Below, piece by piece: positions 10,340 through 20,839 of a DNA stretch of 64,000 nt. The notes beneath the pieces were generated by a model. It searched no databases. It saw only the letters and a list, made by a program, of their open reading frames with translations, and was not told the origin of the DNA. Positions within the stretch are counted from its first letter, which is position 1; each line of letters starts with the position of its first letter. Origin of the DNA: Euclidia mi (lineage: Eukaryota; Arthropoda; Insecta; Lepidoptera; Erebidae); assembly GCA_944739405.2 (NCBI GenBank), contig OX123182.2, positions 99,502,051-99,566,050 of the forward strand, written 5' to 3'. The position numbers and the translations under genes are program-made.

Positions 10340-10461
10340 TTATATAAAAAACAAACTCATTAAAACTAAATTTTTTTTTTCGTGATCATGTATTTAAAAA
10401 TTCAGCTCGTTGTATTGATCGCCGCCGCCGCTCAGCCGATCTCCCCGAGCTCGCATTGCAG
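10340..10461 (+). CDS. Candidate first exon with signal-peptide-like start
   Basis: TATATAAAAA occurs at 10340-10349. An ATG at 10388 opens MYLKIQLVVLIAAAAQPISP, which has the form of a secretory signal peptide (charged residue, hydrophobic core, Ala-rich end). It is followed at 10461 by CAG|GTACCT, a usable donor. Read through without splicing, the frame stops after 56 codons. Such tiny first exons are usual for insect secreted and cuticular proteins, but I found no downstream exon. A CRE-like TGACGTCA lies at about 10294. Treat this as a weak candidate. Confidence 0.2.
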
Positions 10462-10539
10462 GTACCTAAAACACACAAGCACACATACCCACCGTGCAGT
10501 CTTGTTCTGCACCAGTAAACAGTATTTTTTTATTTACTA

Positions 10540-11777
10540 TCTAAGTAACATTGCATGAAATCAGGGTCTTATATAATGGCACACTGTTAGATCATCAATA
10601 ATTTTAGGGGAATAAGTATACTGTTTTTATTGTATTATTAAAATATATTGTAAATGCAGATCAACATTGTATTTATGGAACGAGTCCATAATAATATCTG
10701 GATTATAATAATGAAGATAAGTAGCGTATTATAATTTTTCAATTGATAACTGTTGAGAGTCAAAGCCTATGAATTCATGTTGTTTTTATTAAAACAGCTA
10801 TCACACTCATTTTTAAAATAAAAAGATCTGTGAAAAGCTCTTACGTATTTTGCAAATATAAATTTAAAAACTACTTTTAAGACTACATAAATATAATTTA
10901 ATTGGATTAAAAAATATTGGCAGCGTTAGCCTAGTACATAGTTTTCAATTTCAGATGTTATAGTTTCCTTTATTTCAATCGATTTTTAATCAATGTTACT
11001 TCATTCCTACCAATTTTTCCAAATCGGATATCATTTATTACGGATATCATTAACCAATAACGGAATCGACTATATAAAAAAACTAACAAATCTAGGCAAG
11101 CGTTTAATAAAATAAGTGATCTTAAATCTGGACAATCTAAATAACATATCAAAGAACCTAAATAAATAACATAAACCGAATCGGGCACTAAAATTTATCA
11201 ACATCTATTATTTGCTGTAACATCGTTACATAAGTTATTATCTGGCCCGAAATTTCCGTTCTCAATGAAAATATGGTTAATACCGCTTCTGAAATAGGGA
11301 CCCGGAATAAATTAGGGTTAAGGGCCCTAAAGTCAGCCTTTGAGTTAAGGTATGGCGTATATCCGTATAATCATTGAGATTAAATTCTACTGGAATATAC
11401 ATCGGGATTATCGGGCTGAATCCCAAAGGTGTATTTTTTTTTATTATAACGCCCGATAAACGAGGAAAAATTGGGCAAACAGATTCGTAAATATGTTTGT
11501 GTTGGAGCTTGTGCCCGGATTGTATTTTTTGTTAATAACTTTGTTAATTGTTTTTACAATCCCTTGTCTAGATTTAACAGAATATATTGCAAGTAGGTCT
11601 TTTTGTAATAGCTATAGGTTACACTTTTATAACAGTTCTAACAGTCAGGTTTTGACTACCAGGATAAATTGATTTAATTGAAATCAGATATGGTTAAATG
11701 GAAAGTGTGTACAATATTGATCATTAATTTATTTGATCCAATTTTCACCTCGAAAATTATGGAAGCTATACTAGAAA
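10540..11777. repeat. Block A non-coding core, paralogous to 27450-28640
   Basis: The stretch is AT-rich with no gene. It is conserved with block B, most strongly at 11220-11430. The match ends exactly where the LINE at 11778 begins. Confidence 0.7.
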
Positions 11778-11794
11778 GGGCAGAGGCAAAGATA

Positions 11795-13415
11795 TTATGT
11801 TTTCAGGCCATCTTGACGATCCGGAGAAAATAAACACAGTGTTTTTGGATGTTCCCGGCAACCCAATTGTTCCCATCCCGCAATTAACGTTTTTTGATTA
11901 TCATTGACGCGATTCTGTAAAGTTTTCATTGACCCCTACTGACTCTAAAACCATTCTTAGTATAATAAAGAATATAGGCACTAATGCTATGGGAAATGAT
12001 GGTATATCAAAGGAGATGATACTGCTTACCCTCCCACAATCTCTTGAGGCTATTACAGCTATCATAAACACATCAATCGTTACTAATAAGTTTCCGGAAT
12101 TGTGGCGCAGAGCTATAAGACCTTTACCAAAAAATAATAACCCGCAAACAAGTTTGCGGGTAACCCTCTCTAGCACCTTACATAAGCACGGTATGATTAC
12201 CGTGCTTATCTAAGGTGCTAGAGAGGGTTGTGTACTTACAGATTGCTGATTTTTTGTAAACAAACGGTATCTTACCAGACTTACAGTCAGGTTTTAGAAA
12301 GGGTAGAGGGACGGCCACAGCCTTGGCGGATGTCATAGACAACATTTTACAGGCACGTGATCGTGGCGAGGGTACCACTTTGATGCTACTGGACTACTCC
12401 CGCGCGTTTGACAGCATCAATGGAAACCTGCTTCTGTCGAAGCTTGCCTACTATGGTTTTGAAACAAGTACTATACAGTGGTTTGATAGTTTTCTTACGA
12501 ATAGATTACAGACGGTAGAAATACGAAAGAAAGATGGTTCGAAGATATCATCCTCACCCTAAAAGGTACCTAGTTAGGACCACTTCTTTATATCCTGTAC
12601 AGAGCCGATGTAACCACCTGTATCCGAGACCTTAAATTCCATATGTACGCAGATGACACCCAGCTGTACTATTCCTTTAAACCACATGACACAATAGCGG
12701 CCGTACAAACAATTAATGAGGAGCTTGGTAGGGTGGCTGCATGGTCCTTTGTACTGAATCCCTTGAAAACAAAATTTTTAATTATGGGAGTAAAAATCAA
12801 ATTCGGACAATTGTGTCCGCACTTCCCTCGGTTCGGATAATGGGTGTGAACATAGAAAGGGTGGAAGCTACAAATAACCTTGGTTTACTCATCGACCCGG
12901 AACTGCGGTTCGAAAACCACATAAACAATCTTGTTAGAAATTGCTTTTATAGGCTAAAAGTTATATACCGCATTAGAAACTTCCTCAACGTAGAGATAAG
13001 AAAGAGGTTAGTTGAAAGCCTAGTCCTATCGAAGCTAAATTATTGTGACACGGTGTATGGCCCCTGCTTGTTGTCTCGCACGGTCCGCTTAGTGCAACGC
13101 GTCCAAAATGCATGCGCTCGATACTGCTTTAACATTGCTCGCAGCAGTCGTATAACACCATGCTTAATTCAAAATAGTGTACTAAAAATGGCAGCCAGGA
13201 GAAGACTCCACTTGGGAAATTTGTTGTTTGGCGTCATAAATACTAACAAGCCAGATTACCTATATCAGAAACTTAGTTGGAGACAGGATCATTACGGATA
13301 TCCCGCTCGCTCATCGTCGAAGCCACTCTCAATACCCAAATATAAAACCACAGCCTTCCGTGGGTGTACAGGTATGCTGCCACTCATTGCTGGAACGATA
13401 TACCGCCTCCCATAA
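11795..13415 (+). pseudogene. LINE reverse transcriptase, frame-broken
   Basis: In order: a segment ending GNDGISKEMI, the SGFRKGRGTATALADVIDNI block, LDYSRAFDSINGNLLLSKLA, then the catalytic box YADDTQLYYS at about 12643, and the C-terminal region to 13415. The frame is broken by stops near 11910 and 12280, a hairpin at 12140-12229 that replaces part of the fingers region, shifts at about 12560-12640 and another at about 12800. The sequence resembles reverse transcriptases annotated as mobile element jockey. The endonuclease domain is missing (5' truncation). Confidence 0.8.
12140..12229. repeat. Two adjacent hairpins inside the LINE
   Basis: Arms 12140-12149 and 12152-12161 (10 bp, 2-base loop) are followed by arms 12162-12193 and 12198-12229 (32 bp, one mismatch, 4-base loop). 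The right arm of the second hairpin encodes the normal reverse transcriptase residues KVLERVV, so the left arm is the newly made inverted copy. The residues usually found just before it are missing. Confidence 0.9.
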
Positions 13416-14338
13416 GATCACTAAAATCAAAAACAAGTTTTAATTTCGCCTATAAAAATATCTATTAGAGGAACAGAAAAATTTAATTAGTTAACGTGTA
13501 AGAACATTACTTACGCAATGGTTATGACCTTTAGTCAAAATAGGTATACCGATACATCAGCTGATTGATTTTGGGTTTTGGGTATTGTTCTGAAGACCTG
13601 TTAAGCATCCACAATCCACAATAAATTGAGTCAGACGAGCTATGGGTAAAGAGAATAATATATTACCTAGTTAAGATCGGTGCTATATAATTTTTATTAT
13701 TATTTTTATTATTGTTTCTTTAAATATACCTATTTGTAATATCTGATCGTAGTTTTGTGCACAGAATTTTTAAGGCAAATTGATAATTTTGCAAATTGAT
13801 TTTAAAACATTATGATATTGTATGTAATTACCTGCCTGTAATGATGAACCGCGTGCATTTGTTTTCATATCCACACAAAACCCGTGTATTGAACAATGAT
13901 ATTAACAAGCGAGCTGTGGGTATATGATTGATATAAGATGAGCAATGTTTACATCACGTGACCACTCTGAGCGAAATACTTGTTTATGTGACGCTCGCTG
14001 ACGCGCGCCGCTTTCGCAGCGCCACCACCGGCCAACACAAGTAACTAAATGGTCAGTTATAGTTGTAAACAAATCACTGGCACTTTAAAATGCACAACTA
14101 GTACTAAACAATATCTTTGTATTTGTTAATTGTGTATCGAGTAATGAGCAATTTTTTATTTTTTTTATAAACTATCAGTTATTAGGTTCAATTGTATTGT
14201 AACGTTAGATACGTTCGTTACGTCACTTGGGGTAGGCATTGAAAACCAGCAAGTCGTGTCGCGGCTAACGTCGCGAACGACGCTACGCTGAATGCCTGCC
14301 TCATTGTCTCATCGGCGGCGTACAGTTGTAGCACAGTC
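13416..14338 (+). other. LINE 3' untranslated region, with unassigned GC-rich patches
   Basis: No gene is seen. The stretch lies between the end of the reverse transcriptase and the MITE, within the span bounded by the LINE target duplications. GC-rich patches at 13980-14030 and 14230-14330 hint at another decayed insertion, but I could not define its ends. Confidence 0.4.
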
Positions 14339-14340
14339 TA

Positions 14341-15384
14341 AAGGTCAACGCTCATTAGAGCCACCCGGCACCCACTCCGCACGGCGTCCACGAGTGGACG
14401 TCGCGCGGTCAACCAGCGGACCGCGCGCCGTCAACGAGTGAACGCCGCGCGGTCAACCAGCGGACCGCGCGCCGTCAACGAGTGAACGCCGCGCGGTCAA
14501 CCAGCGGACCGCGCGCCGTCAACGAGTGAACGCCGCGCGGTCAACGAGTGGACGTCGCCTGGGCCACGAATTTTCGAATAGTCTGTTAACAATTGGCACT
14601 AGGTCTACACGTGTGTTTCGTAATGCCAAATTTTACAAACGTTGAATTGGCACTCATAGCTGTCGCGCTTGATGAGAAAGTAAATGAAAGACGCAACACA
14701 ACGTCTTCGTAATAAATTTATTTCTTTTTCTAGATTTTATATAAATTATCTTTTTCAAGTAATGCAATGACCACACACAACTAGATCCCAAACTTTTGTC
14801 TATGAATACACCTACTAACTACAAATTTTAACATAAGGTATGCTCATGAAAAACACTACCTAAAATATTTTTAATTCTGCCGGATTATATTACCTGCCAA
14901 GTAATGAAATCGTTAATTATTTCCCCGACATCACCAACTGCGACAGCCAGTGTTGCCAATAAAGGATTACTCATAAGAACATAATATATTTTTGAGTTAA
15001 AATAAGAGTTTAATTAAAATTACACGGCAATTAATAATTAAAAATACCTTAGAAAAGAACACGGTAGTAGCTTATTACCGTAGACCGTGTCTTGCTCAAA
15101 TTCATTCGCGGGCAGCGCGCGGTCCGCTTTGGCCCCGCGCGTTGGCGACGAGCCGTCAACGCGCGGCAAGCATGCGAGCAGCGAGTTGCCACCGAGCCGT
15201 CCACGCGCGGGCGGCGGGTGGTCCACCCGCCGTCCGCACGTGGCTTACGACAGAGGCGATCCGGTGACGCTACGGAGTTGATGTAGTGAGCGCATACCCA
15301 TACAAATCCATATAAAGAATACTAACCGCACGAGGCGAGGCGGTGCGTAGTGGGTGCCGGGTGGCTCTAATGAGCGTTGACCTT
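14341..15384. mobile_element. TA-flanked MITE with about 45-bp inverted ends
   Basis: The TA at 14339-14340 and 15385-15386 flanks inverted ends beginning AAGGTCAACGCTCATTAGAG and continuing through CCACCCGGCACCCACT. A TA duplication and simple inverted repeats suggest Tc1/mariner-type mobilisation. The element has no transposase. A 44-bp tandem array (14402-14560) lies just inside the left end, and related GC-rich sequence (GAGCCGTCMACGCGCGG) lies near the right end. Confidence 0.8.
14402..14560. repeat. 44-bp minisatellite, about 3.5 copies
   Basis: CGCGCGGTCAACCAGCGGAC recurs at 14402, 14446 and 14490, and a partial copy starts at 14534, an exact period of 44. Each unit contains CGCGCGGTC and GACCGCGCG, so it can fold. 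Copies 2 and 3 are identical, indicating recent expansion inside the MITE. Confidence 0.9.
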
Positions 15385-15783
15385 TATACCGTGATTGTAG
15401 TCCGTTATATTTTATAATGTGGGTATTGCTATAAAATGTTTGAGAAGCTATTTATTATGTACCCTTATTAATAGGACTATTATTTCTACGTGCCTACCAA
15501 CTTACTGTAAACGGGTTATATTTGTATGTACCTACTTACCTTTGTATGTAACATGACGATTGTACGTTGTTATGGTGAGACAATAAAGAAATTACTTACT
15601 TACTAGAAATCTACAAGACAATATGAGCTACATAAAACAGCTTAAAACAGCTTAAAACGTACTCTGAGAGTCGTTTGGTTTTTTTTTTCAATAAGTAAAA
15701 CATCAAAAGTCCTTCCCTTTTTAGGAAACTTTAACCTTTTTTTAACGAAAGGGAAATCGTAGATGCAGATTTTTCCAGCTTAA

Positions 15784-15838
15784 AAAGTTTGCGTAGCGTA
15801 CAGAAGAATTCCATTTTTCTGTACGCTACGCAAACTTT
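15784..15838. repeat. Perfect 22-bp hairpin, new relative to block B
   Basis: Arms are 15784-15805 and 15817-15838. The paralogue near 29890 has a sequence like the loop and right arm (GGAATTGATTTTTTCATTACG) but no left arm, so the left arm is the derived inverted copy. Confidence 0.85.
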
Positions 15839-16537
15839 AACTAAACTAGGTATATGATATTACAGACAACGCACATGCCCATCGTGTGGGGGCTACCAAC
15901 TTTACATAATGCTCGCAATAGCTATTTCTTTACCAGCTTATTGGGGCATGAATTAATATAGATTTTATTTCACCATTGTCATATTAACATTCAGTATCCT
16001 ACCTACACCTTTACCTTCGAATAACCTTCAGCGAAAAAGAGATATTATACAGTATTACAATACGGACGCCGACCCTAAAACCTTTACCATAACCTATATC
16101 AAGAGCACTTCGCGTTTCAATTAATTAAATAGTTCATTGAATCAAACTAATTGGAACATACGGCACATATACATGACAGTGGCAGACAGAAATCAATACA
16201 TTGGATACTTTTGGCTTCGCAACAGGGAACTAAATATTTGGATTGCAGTACATTCGATATGAAAAGATGTACGAAAGTCATTGAATATGATTTTTTTCAG
16301 ATTTGTAGTCTAAGTTAAGGCAACAAATTTTTTTTTGTAGGATTCTCTTATTTTGACAGTGGCAGACAGAAATAAATACATTGGATAATTTTGGCTACTC
16401 AACAGGCTTGTCTTGTTTATCTATCAGTTTGTGTTTGCGTTTTATAATTGTAGTCTTCGTAAGTGCCTTTTCAAACTAGAAGATTGGTGCGGCATTGTTG
16501 TTACAACAGTCCAATAGTAGGGCTGACAGACAGACGG

Positions 16538-16810
16538 TTAATTATTTCCATTAAAAAAAATACTCGTCGCAAGTTCTATAGACGGGCGGGTGATAGCATT
16601 GTGATAGAGTGAAACACAATACGGCCCATCATCTATATTTGCCCACACAAGTAAATATATGTGAAAAATATAGGTAGCTGTCCATACGACACTAGATGTT
16701 ATGTGGCAGAAGTAAGGAACCAACAGCCTAATTTGAAAGTACATTGATACATCGAGACTAAAAGTGACTCGTAAATTGGTCAAAAACATATTAATATAAC
16801 ACCGTTGCAA
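16538..16810 (-). CDS. Small open frame preserved in both duplicates, unknown
   Basis: On the minus strand a frame includes LLVPYFCHITSSVVWTATYI and NIDDGPYCVSLYHNAITRPS. The block B copy (30575-30775) keeps the same frame open over about 64 residues with a few substitutions. I recognise no family. Conservation may only reflect the overall similarity of the duplicates, so coding is unproven. Confidence 0.2.
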   Translation of the reverse strand: MQRCYINMFLTNLRVTFSLDVSMYFQIRLLVPYFCHITSSVVWTATYIFHIYLLVWANIDDGPYCVSLYHNAITRPSIELATSIFFNGNN

Positions 16811-16879
16811 TTACTTTTTTGGAACCATCTCAAATTTCCTAATCACTTCTGAAATAGGTGTCAAAAAATAGCTCATAGC

Positions 16880-17670
16880 ATAGCTCTTTCCAGAGCAGGG
16901 TTTCTAAGTACTAGATAAATACCTACTAAATTGCTACAACGTAGTAACGAATTGCGACTTATCTAGCTGGATGCCCTACAGGTATATACATAAAGTCTCC
17001 TGATGGCATAACTATGGCGAAATAAAAAATAAAGAATACTCTGGACAAACAACAAAATGTATGTTCCTTTATTCTCTCGTCTCAGTTAATATAGATCTGG
17101 ATATTTTTCTAGTTTTTTCTATGTTTATAGCGTTACATAGGGAAGGCAAAAATTAAAATTGTTTTTTATTTATTGTTTCCCTTTCGTTCTATTATACCTT
17201 AGTTTTATGAAACTATGAACATAAACTTATGAAAACTTCCTCTGACTTAAATACCTACTCTCTATACTCTCTTTTTTATACTTAATTAATGCAAGTGGCA
17301 GCTGGCATTTTTGTATTTCATTACTTTTGGAATAGTAAAACAACACGGCCATATAATAGGTAATCATACCACCCTGTTTACCGTTTGAACTAAATGTTTG
17401 CTCGCTGGAGTTTCCTTGGATTAATTATCTGCTTTCAAGAGCTATAAAAATCGGCTCAGACTCGCCTCCTATTTCGTGTACCTAAAAATCGTGGATCAGA
17501 CTATAGGCGTTTTGTAGGAAAGCTAATAATATTCTGTCAAATCTGTTTAAATCTGATAGACTTTTGGTATCACCACTAGGAGATCGCTACCTGCTGCCCA
17601 TACATATTATTATTCCACTAAGAGTAATATGTGAGCACTAAATATCGCGCTTCCTTAATATATGTATTAG
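16880..17670. repeat. Family X repeat, long copy (paralogue of 61434-62290)
   Basis: About 0.8 kb is collinear with 61434-62290: shared blocks include TTTCCAGAGCAGGGTTTCTAA, GGATATTTTTCTAGTTTTTT, GGAATAGTAAAACAACACG and GGAGATCGCTAC. No protein frame is present. It is an unclassified interspersed element whose shorter relative is at 260-505. Confidence 0.7.
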
Positions 17671-17905
17671 ACAGTTTGGAAAAAAAAAGCTTCATGTACT
17701 TACATTTTAATATTTGATTACCTTAAATTTAATAGTAGCATTGCGTACAATGTCCCACATTAAACTTGTATGAAACGTTTTACATCGGTTCAAGCATTAA
17801 TTTTTACGTTAACACAAAGGATCTAAATTTCATTTATGAAATGTTAGTTCTCAGGTAGGCAAAATTGATTTCTGTAATAAATAACTTTATATTTAGGTTA
17901 GGTTA
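17640..17905. repeat. Direct duplicate of 19170-19465
   Basis: Both copies contain AAGCTTCATGTAC, GTCCCACATTAAACTTGTAT, GAAATGTTAGTTCTCAGGTA and TTTCTGTAATAAA in the same order. They lie about 1.55 kb apart in the same orientation, so a local tandem duplication with later divergence is likely. Confidence 0.75.
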
Positions 17906-18156
17906 GTTAATTGCTACAGCTTAAAGACAAATAGCTCTATCTGGATGCCCCGCAGGCAAGTAAATCGTCATATGTCCAGATTATTCGTAATATATTTATT
18001 TCGCTATAGGGACTACTAGACTTTATATCAATCAATTAAAATAGATCTGGATATTTCTACCTTCTTATAAGAACTTACCGTTACACAGGCAGGCAAAAAA
18101 TGAATTTTTTGTCATTCTCTTTCGTTTCGCTTTAGTAGAAATATTCGAAATATTAC

Positions 18157-18280
18157 ATACATACATACATACATAGACTCACGCCTGTTTCCCGGAGGGG
18201 TAGGCAGAGACTACGGAACGCCATTTACAACGATCCAGACATATCTCTCTTGCTTCACTCGCGCGCTATGTCCAGCCGCA
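18157..18280 (-). mobile_element. RTE-like LINE 3' end fragment
   Basis: ACATACATACATACATA followed by GACTCACGCCTGTTTCCCGG, then GGCAGAGACTACGGAACG, matches the 3' end of the larger copy at 21961-22070. The tandem CATA is the 3' tail on the plus strand. It is 5'-truncated to about 120 bases. Confidence 0.7.
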
Positions 18281-18660
18281 AAAGTACAGGACCCTAGCTA
18301 CACCACTGCGTGGTCTACAATAAATAATTGGTTTGTTATAACCTTGAAACCTGATCGTGTTCAAAGTCCATTACATGGCCTTTCTCACAAGTGCAAACAC
18401 GACTATGATACGATATTACATCATGGAATGCCAGTGCCTATCTTCCGGCTTCATCATCAGACCTTGAAACCTAATCGTGGGCAAAGTTCATTACAAGTCT
18501 TTCCAAGAAATCCAAAACAGCTATGATACGATTTTCCATCATAAAGTTCCAGTTCATGTCTTCCAGCTCCATCATCAGATCAGATAGACAGTACCATATT
18601 ATTGTATTGTCATCAGAATTATATACAACTGCCAATTTTCATTACGCTACGACCCTTGGA
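18281..18660. other. Unassigned, with an imperfect internal direct repeat
   Basis: CCTTGAAACCTGATCGTGTTC at 18343 and CCTTGAAACCTAATCGTGGGC at 18462 are followed by similar sequence, a diverged repeat of about 120 bases. No gene is recognised. Confidence 0.4.
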
Positions 18661-18787
18661 AGATGGTTAAATTAGTTATCTTAGATTATGGAATCTAAGA
18701 TAACTAATTTAACCATCTAATTAGGTCGTCGTGTATGTAACTAACTATATAATGGTATATAGTTAGTTACATACACGACGACCTAAT
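18661..18787. repeat. Two adjacent perfect hairpins with identical ATGG loops
   Basis: The first has arms 18661-18687 and 18692-18718 (27 bp). The second has arms 18720-18751 and 18756-18787 (32 bp). All bases pair, and both loops are ATGG. Transcribed, each would form a long perfect duplex. No microRNA-like bulges are visible. Confidence 0.95.
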
Positions 18788-19590
18788 AAAAGCATGTTAA
18801 AAACAGCAGATGTTCACCTGGCGGCGCTTCCCTGAATTAGTTCTAATCAAGAGCTATAAAAAGTACTCAGTCTTAATATTTATATATTTGGCAAGATTCT
18901 CACCACCTGACATTTGCTCACGATGTGACAGTTTTATGATTATAATTAAGATATTTTTTTTGACCTAGCGACGTAGTTTTGGGAAGGTTTATGAATGAAA
19001 TTAATCTAATTCTAGGTCTATCTATTGACGATTGCGGAAGCCTAGGGTCTCGGCTGTCATAAAGATCATTGTCACCCTAAATGGTGAATAAGTACCCTTC
19101 AATATACTGTTGGCATCTCCACTGCCTGCCCGCTGCCCATAAAGATTATTATATCATTAAGAGATATGTAAACACTAAATATCGCACTTCATTAATATAT
19201 GAGACCAATTCTGCCTACCCCTTCGGGGACACAGGCGTGAGTCTATAAAAAATAATATATTTGACCAATTTAAAAAGCTTCATGTACATTTTAATATTTG
19301 ATTAGTCTAAATTCAATAGTAGCAACGCGTCAAATGTCCCACATTAAACTTGTATGAAGCGTTTTACATCGTTGAAACAAAGGATATAAATTTCATCTAT
19401 GAAATGTTAGTTCTCAGGTAAGCCAAATTGGTTTCTGTAATAAAGAAGTTTATATTTAGGTTTTGATATGCTTTACAAATGCCTACAACCTGCTTGAAAT
19501 CATTGTGGATTTTAAATGTAAAGTGTAAAACCTCTATCCTCAAATACCCTTCGGGCTTTTCCTTTACGTAAAAAAATTATTTTGTCATAC
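18788..19590. repeat. Unclassified repeats including the 19170-19465 duplicate
   Basis: The stretch contains the second copy of the 17640-17905 unit and, at about 19212-19247, a plus-strand 35-base scrap of the RTE-like 3' end (CTACCCCTTCGGGGACACAG). Nothing coding is seen. Confidence 0.5.
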
Positions 19591-19591
19591 A

Positions 19592-19760
19592 CTAGAGAAT
19601 GCCCGCGGTTACGCCTGCACCTTTTTTTAAATACAGCCGTTTCGTCCCGATCTCGTGTAAATTTCAAGAAATAGCCTTATAGTGCATCCTAACGGTACTC
19701 AAAGATCATTGGTTGTTTTGGCTATGTGTTGTTTGGCAGTCTGACTGACTGCCGATAATG
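19592..19760 (-). mobile_element. Degraded Helitron-like fragment
   Basis: It begins on the plus strand with CTAG preceded by A and matches 507-690 and 6134-6340 loosely (GCCCGCGGTTACGCCTGCA, TTTCAAGAAAT). It ends in GTCTGACTGACTGCC. Confidence 0.4.
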
Positions 19761-19814
19761 AAGGAATACTACATAAACAACTTAACCCGCATCATCATTA
19801 TATTCAATCAATCC

Positions 19815-20095
19815 AACTTTGACGACCAGTTGGCGCCACGGGAGTGTAAGCGACTGCTACGCCGAAGGTCGCGGGTTCGATTCCCGCTCAAGTCAAACAT
19901 TTGTGTGCATGAACATGGATGTTTGTCTTGGTCTGGGTGTTTCTATGTATAATATGTATGTATTTACAAAAAAAAAAGAAAAGTATATATATGTATGTAT
20001 GTTTATCCATTATCTAGTACCCATAGTACAAGCTTCTGCTTAGTTTGGGACTAGATGGTGTTGTGTGAATGTGGTAGAATATTAATCTCTATATT
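19815..20095 (+). mobile_element. tRNA-derived SINE
   Basis: The B-box lies in GCGGGTTCGATTCCCGC at about 19871, and the upstream GGCGCCACGGGAG is an A-box-like stretch. The body continues through GTACCCATAGTACAAGCTTC and TTAGTTTGGGACTAGATGG, a SINE 3' part widespread in Lepidoptera, and ends near TGGTAGAATATTAATC. The head differs from the SINE at 24985, so it is a separate family. Confidence 0.65.
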
Positions 20096-20354
20096 CCCCT
20101 TCTAAAGGTGGAATATTTGAGGCAGAAATAACCCAGTGGGATGCCAACAGACTGGTATGCAGAAGCTATCGATACCAAACCGCGGTGCATATCACCGACA
20201 TTTCGGAGTTATGTGCTTATTTGTCGATTTGGCCATGTCTCAGAGCGCACGTTGAGCCCTCGGTCCCGGCTGTCATGAAAATCTTCGTCAGTCGTATTGG
20301 GGAGTCAGTACTCCTAAATAAACTGACATGGAATGTAGCGATTTCGTTGGGTTC

Positions 20355-20412
20355 TGGAGGTCAGACGGCAATCGCCTTATGTTTTCATAGAACCATTGCC
20401 GTCTGACCTCCA
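20355..20412. repeat. 18-bp hairpin
   Basis: Perfect arms at 20355-20372 and 20395-20412 are separated by 22 bases. No paralogue in the window tells which arm is older. Confidence 0.85.
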
Positions 20413-20562
20413 TAACTCCATTATTTTAATCTAATATCTAGACAAATCTGGTTTAACTAGTATTATTAGGAATGTAATTATCTTAGCTAATAACGAATTT
20501 AGCGTGATGATGCCGTCACAAAAATATACTTTCAATTTATGCAATACTAAACTGTTGTAAAT

Positions 20563-20772
20563 TACGTGTAGGCTCTGGAATGAACTACCTGCTGCGGTGT
20601 TTCCCGAGCACTCTGACTTGTCCTTCTTTAAACGAGGTTTAAAGAGAGCATTACTTTCACGGTAGGCAGCGGCTTTGCTGTGTATACCCTGACATTAGCG
20701 AAGTCCATGAGCAGTGGTTGCCGTTTACCATCAGATGGGCCTTTCGCTCGTCTGCCACTAGCAGCAGTAAAA
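20563..20772 (+). mobile_element. LINE 3' end fragment (second jockey/CR1-group family)
   Basis: A plus-strand frame reads RLWNELPAAVFPEHSDLSFF to a stop at about 20666, the usual C-terminus of non-LTR reverse transcriptases (RLWNxLP). A short 3' region (CAGATGGGCCTTTCGCTCGT) and an A-rich tail at 20769-20777 follow. Everything upstream is missing. Confidence 0.65.
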
Positions 20773-20839
20773 AAAAATAGTTTCATTTAAATGGCGCTGT
20801 CTCGTAATGGGCAGCGCGTTTAGTAGATCTACCCATCTT

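Larger units (their letters stand above)
11778..15602 (+). mobile_element. Jockey/CR1-group LINE, 5'-truncated, carrying a MITE
   Basis: The block B sequence reads ATACTAGAAATCTAGAAGAC without interruption. Block A has TACTAGAAA at about 11769-11777 and again at 15602, so TACTAGAAA is the target-site duplication. The element ends with AATAAAGAAATTACTTACTT before the right duplication. Its 3' untranslated region is interrupted by the TA-flanked MITE at 14341-15384. The coding remnants are described separately. Confidence 0.8.
8035..16860. repeat. Segmental duplication block A
   Basis: Block A is collinear, in direct orientation, with block B at 24320-30890. Matching segments are 8035-8440 with 24320-24740, 8450-8880 with 24750-25465 plus 27200-27245, 10540-11777 with 27450-28640, and 15603-16860 with 28645-30885. 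Later insertions differ between the two. The best-conserved part, 11220-11430 with 28150-28370, is about 95 per cent identical by eye. The stretch 9000-10540 has no counterpart in B. Confidence 0.85.
15603..16860. repeat. Block A right segment, paralogous to 28645-28740 plus 29790-30885
   Basis: The stretch is collinear with block B apart from the insertions there. It contains a 22-bp-arm hairpin at 15784-15838 that is absent in B, and a local duplication of GACAGTGGCAGACAGAAAT (16175 and 16357) present only once in B (30249). A minus-strand frame at 16538-16810 is described separately. Confidence 0.7.

Noticed and set aside
14230..14338. Additional transposon suggested by TAGGCATT...AATGCCTG
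   Set aside because: Inverted match of only eight bases with no target duplication that could be defined.
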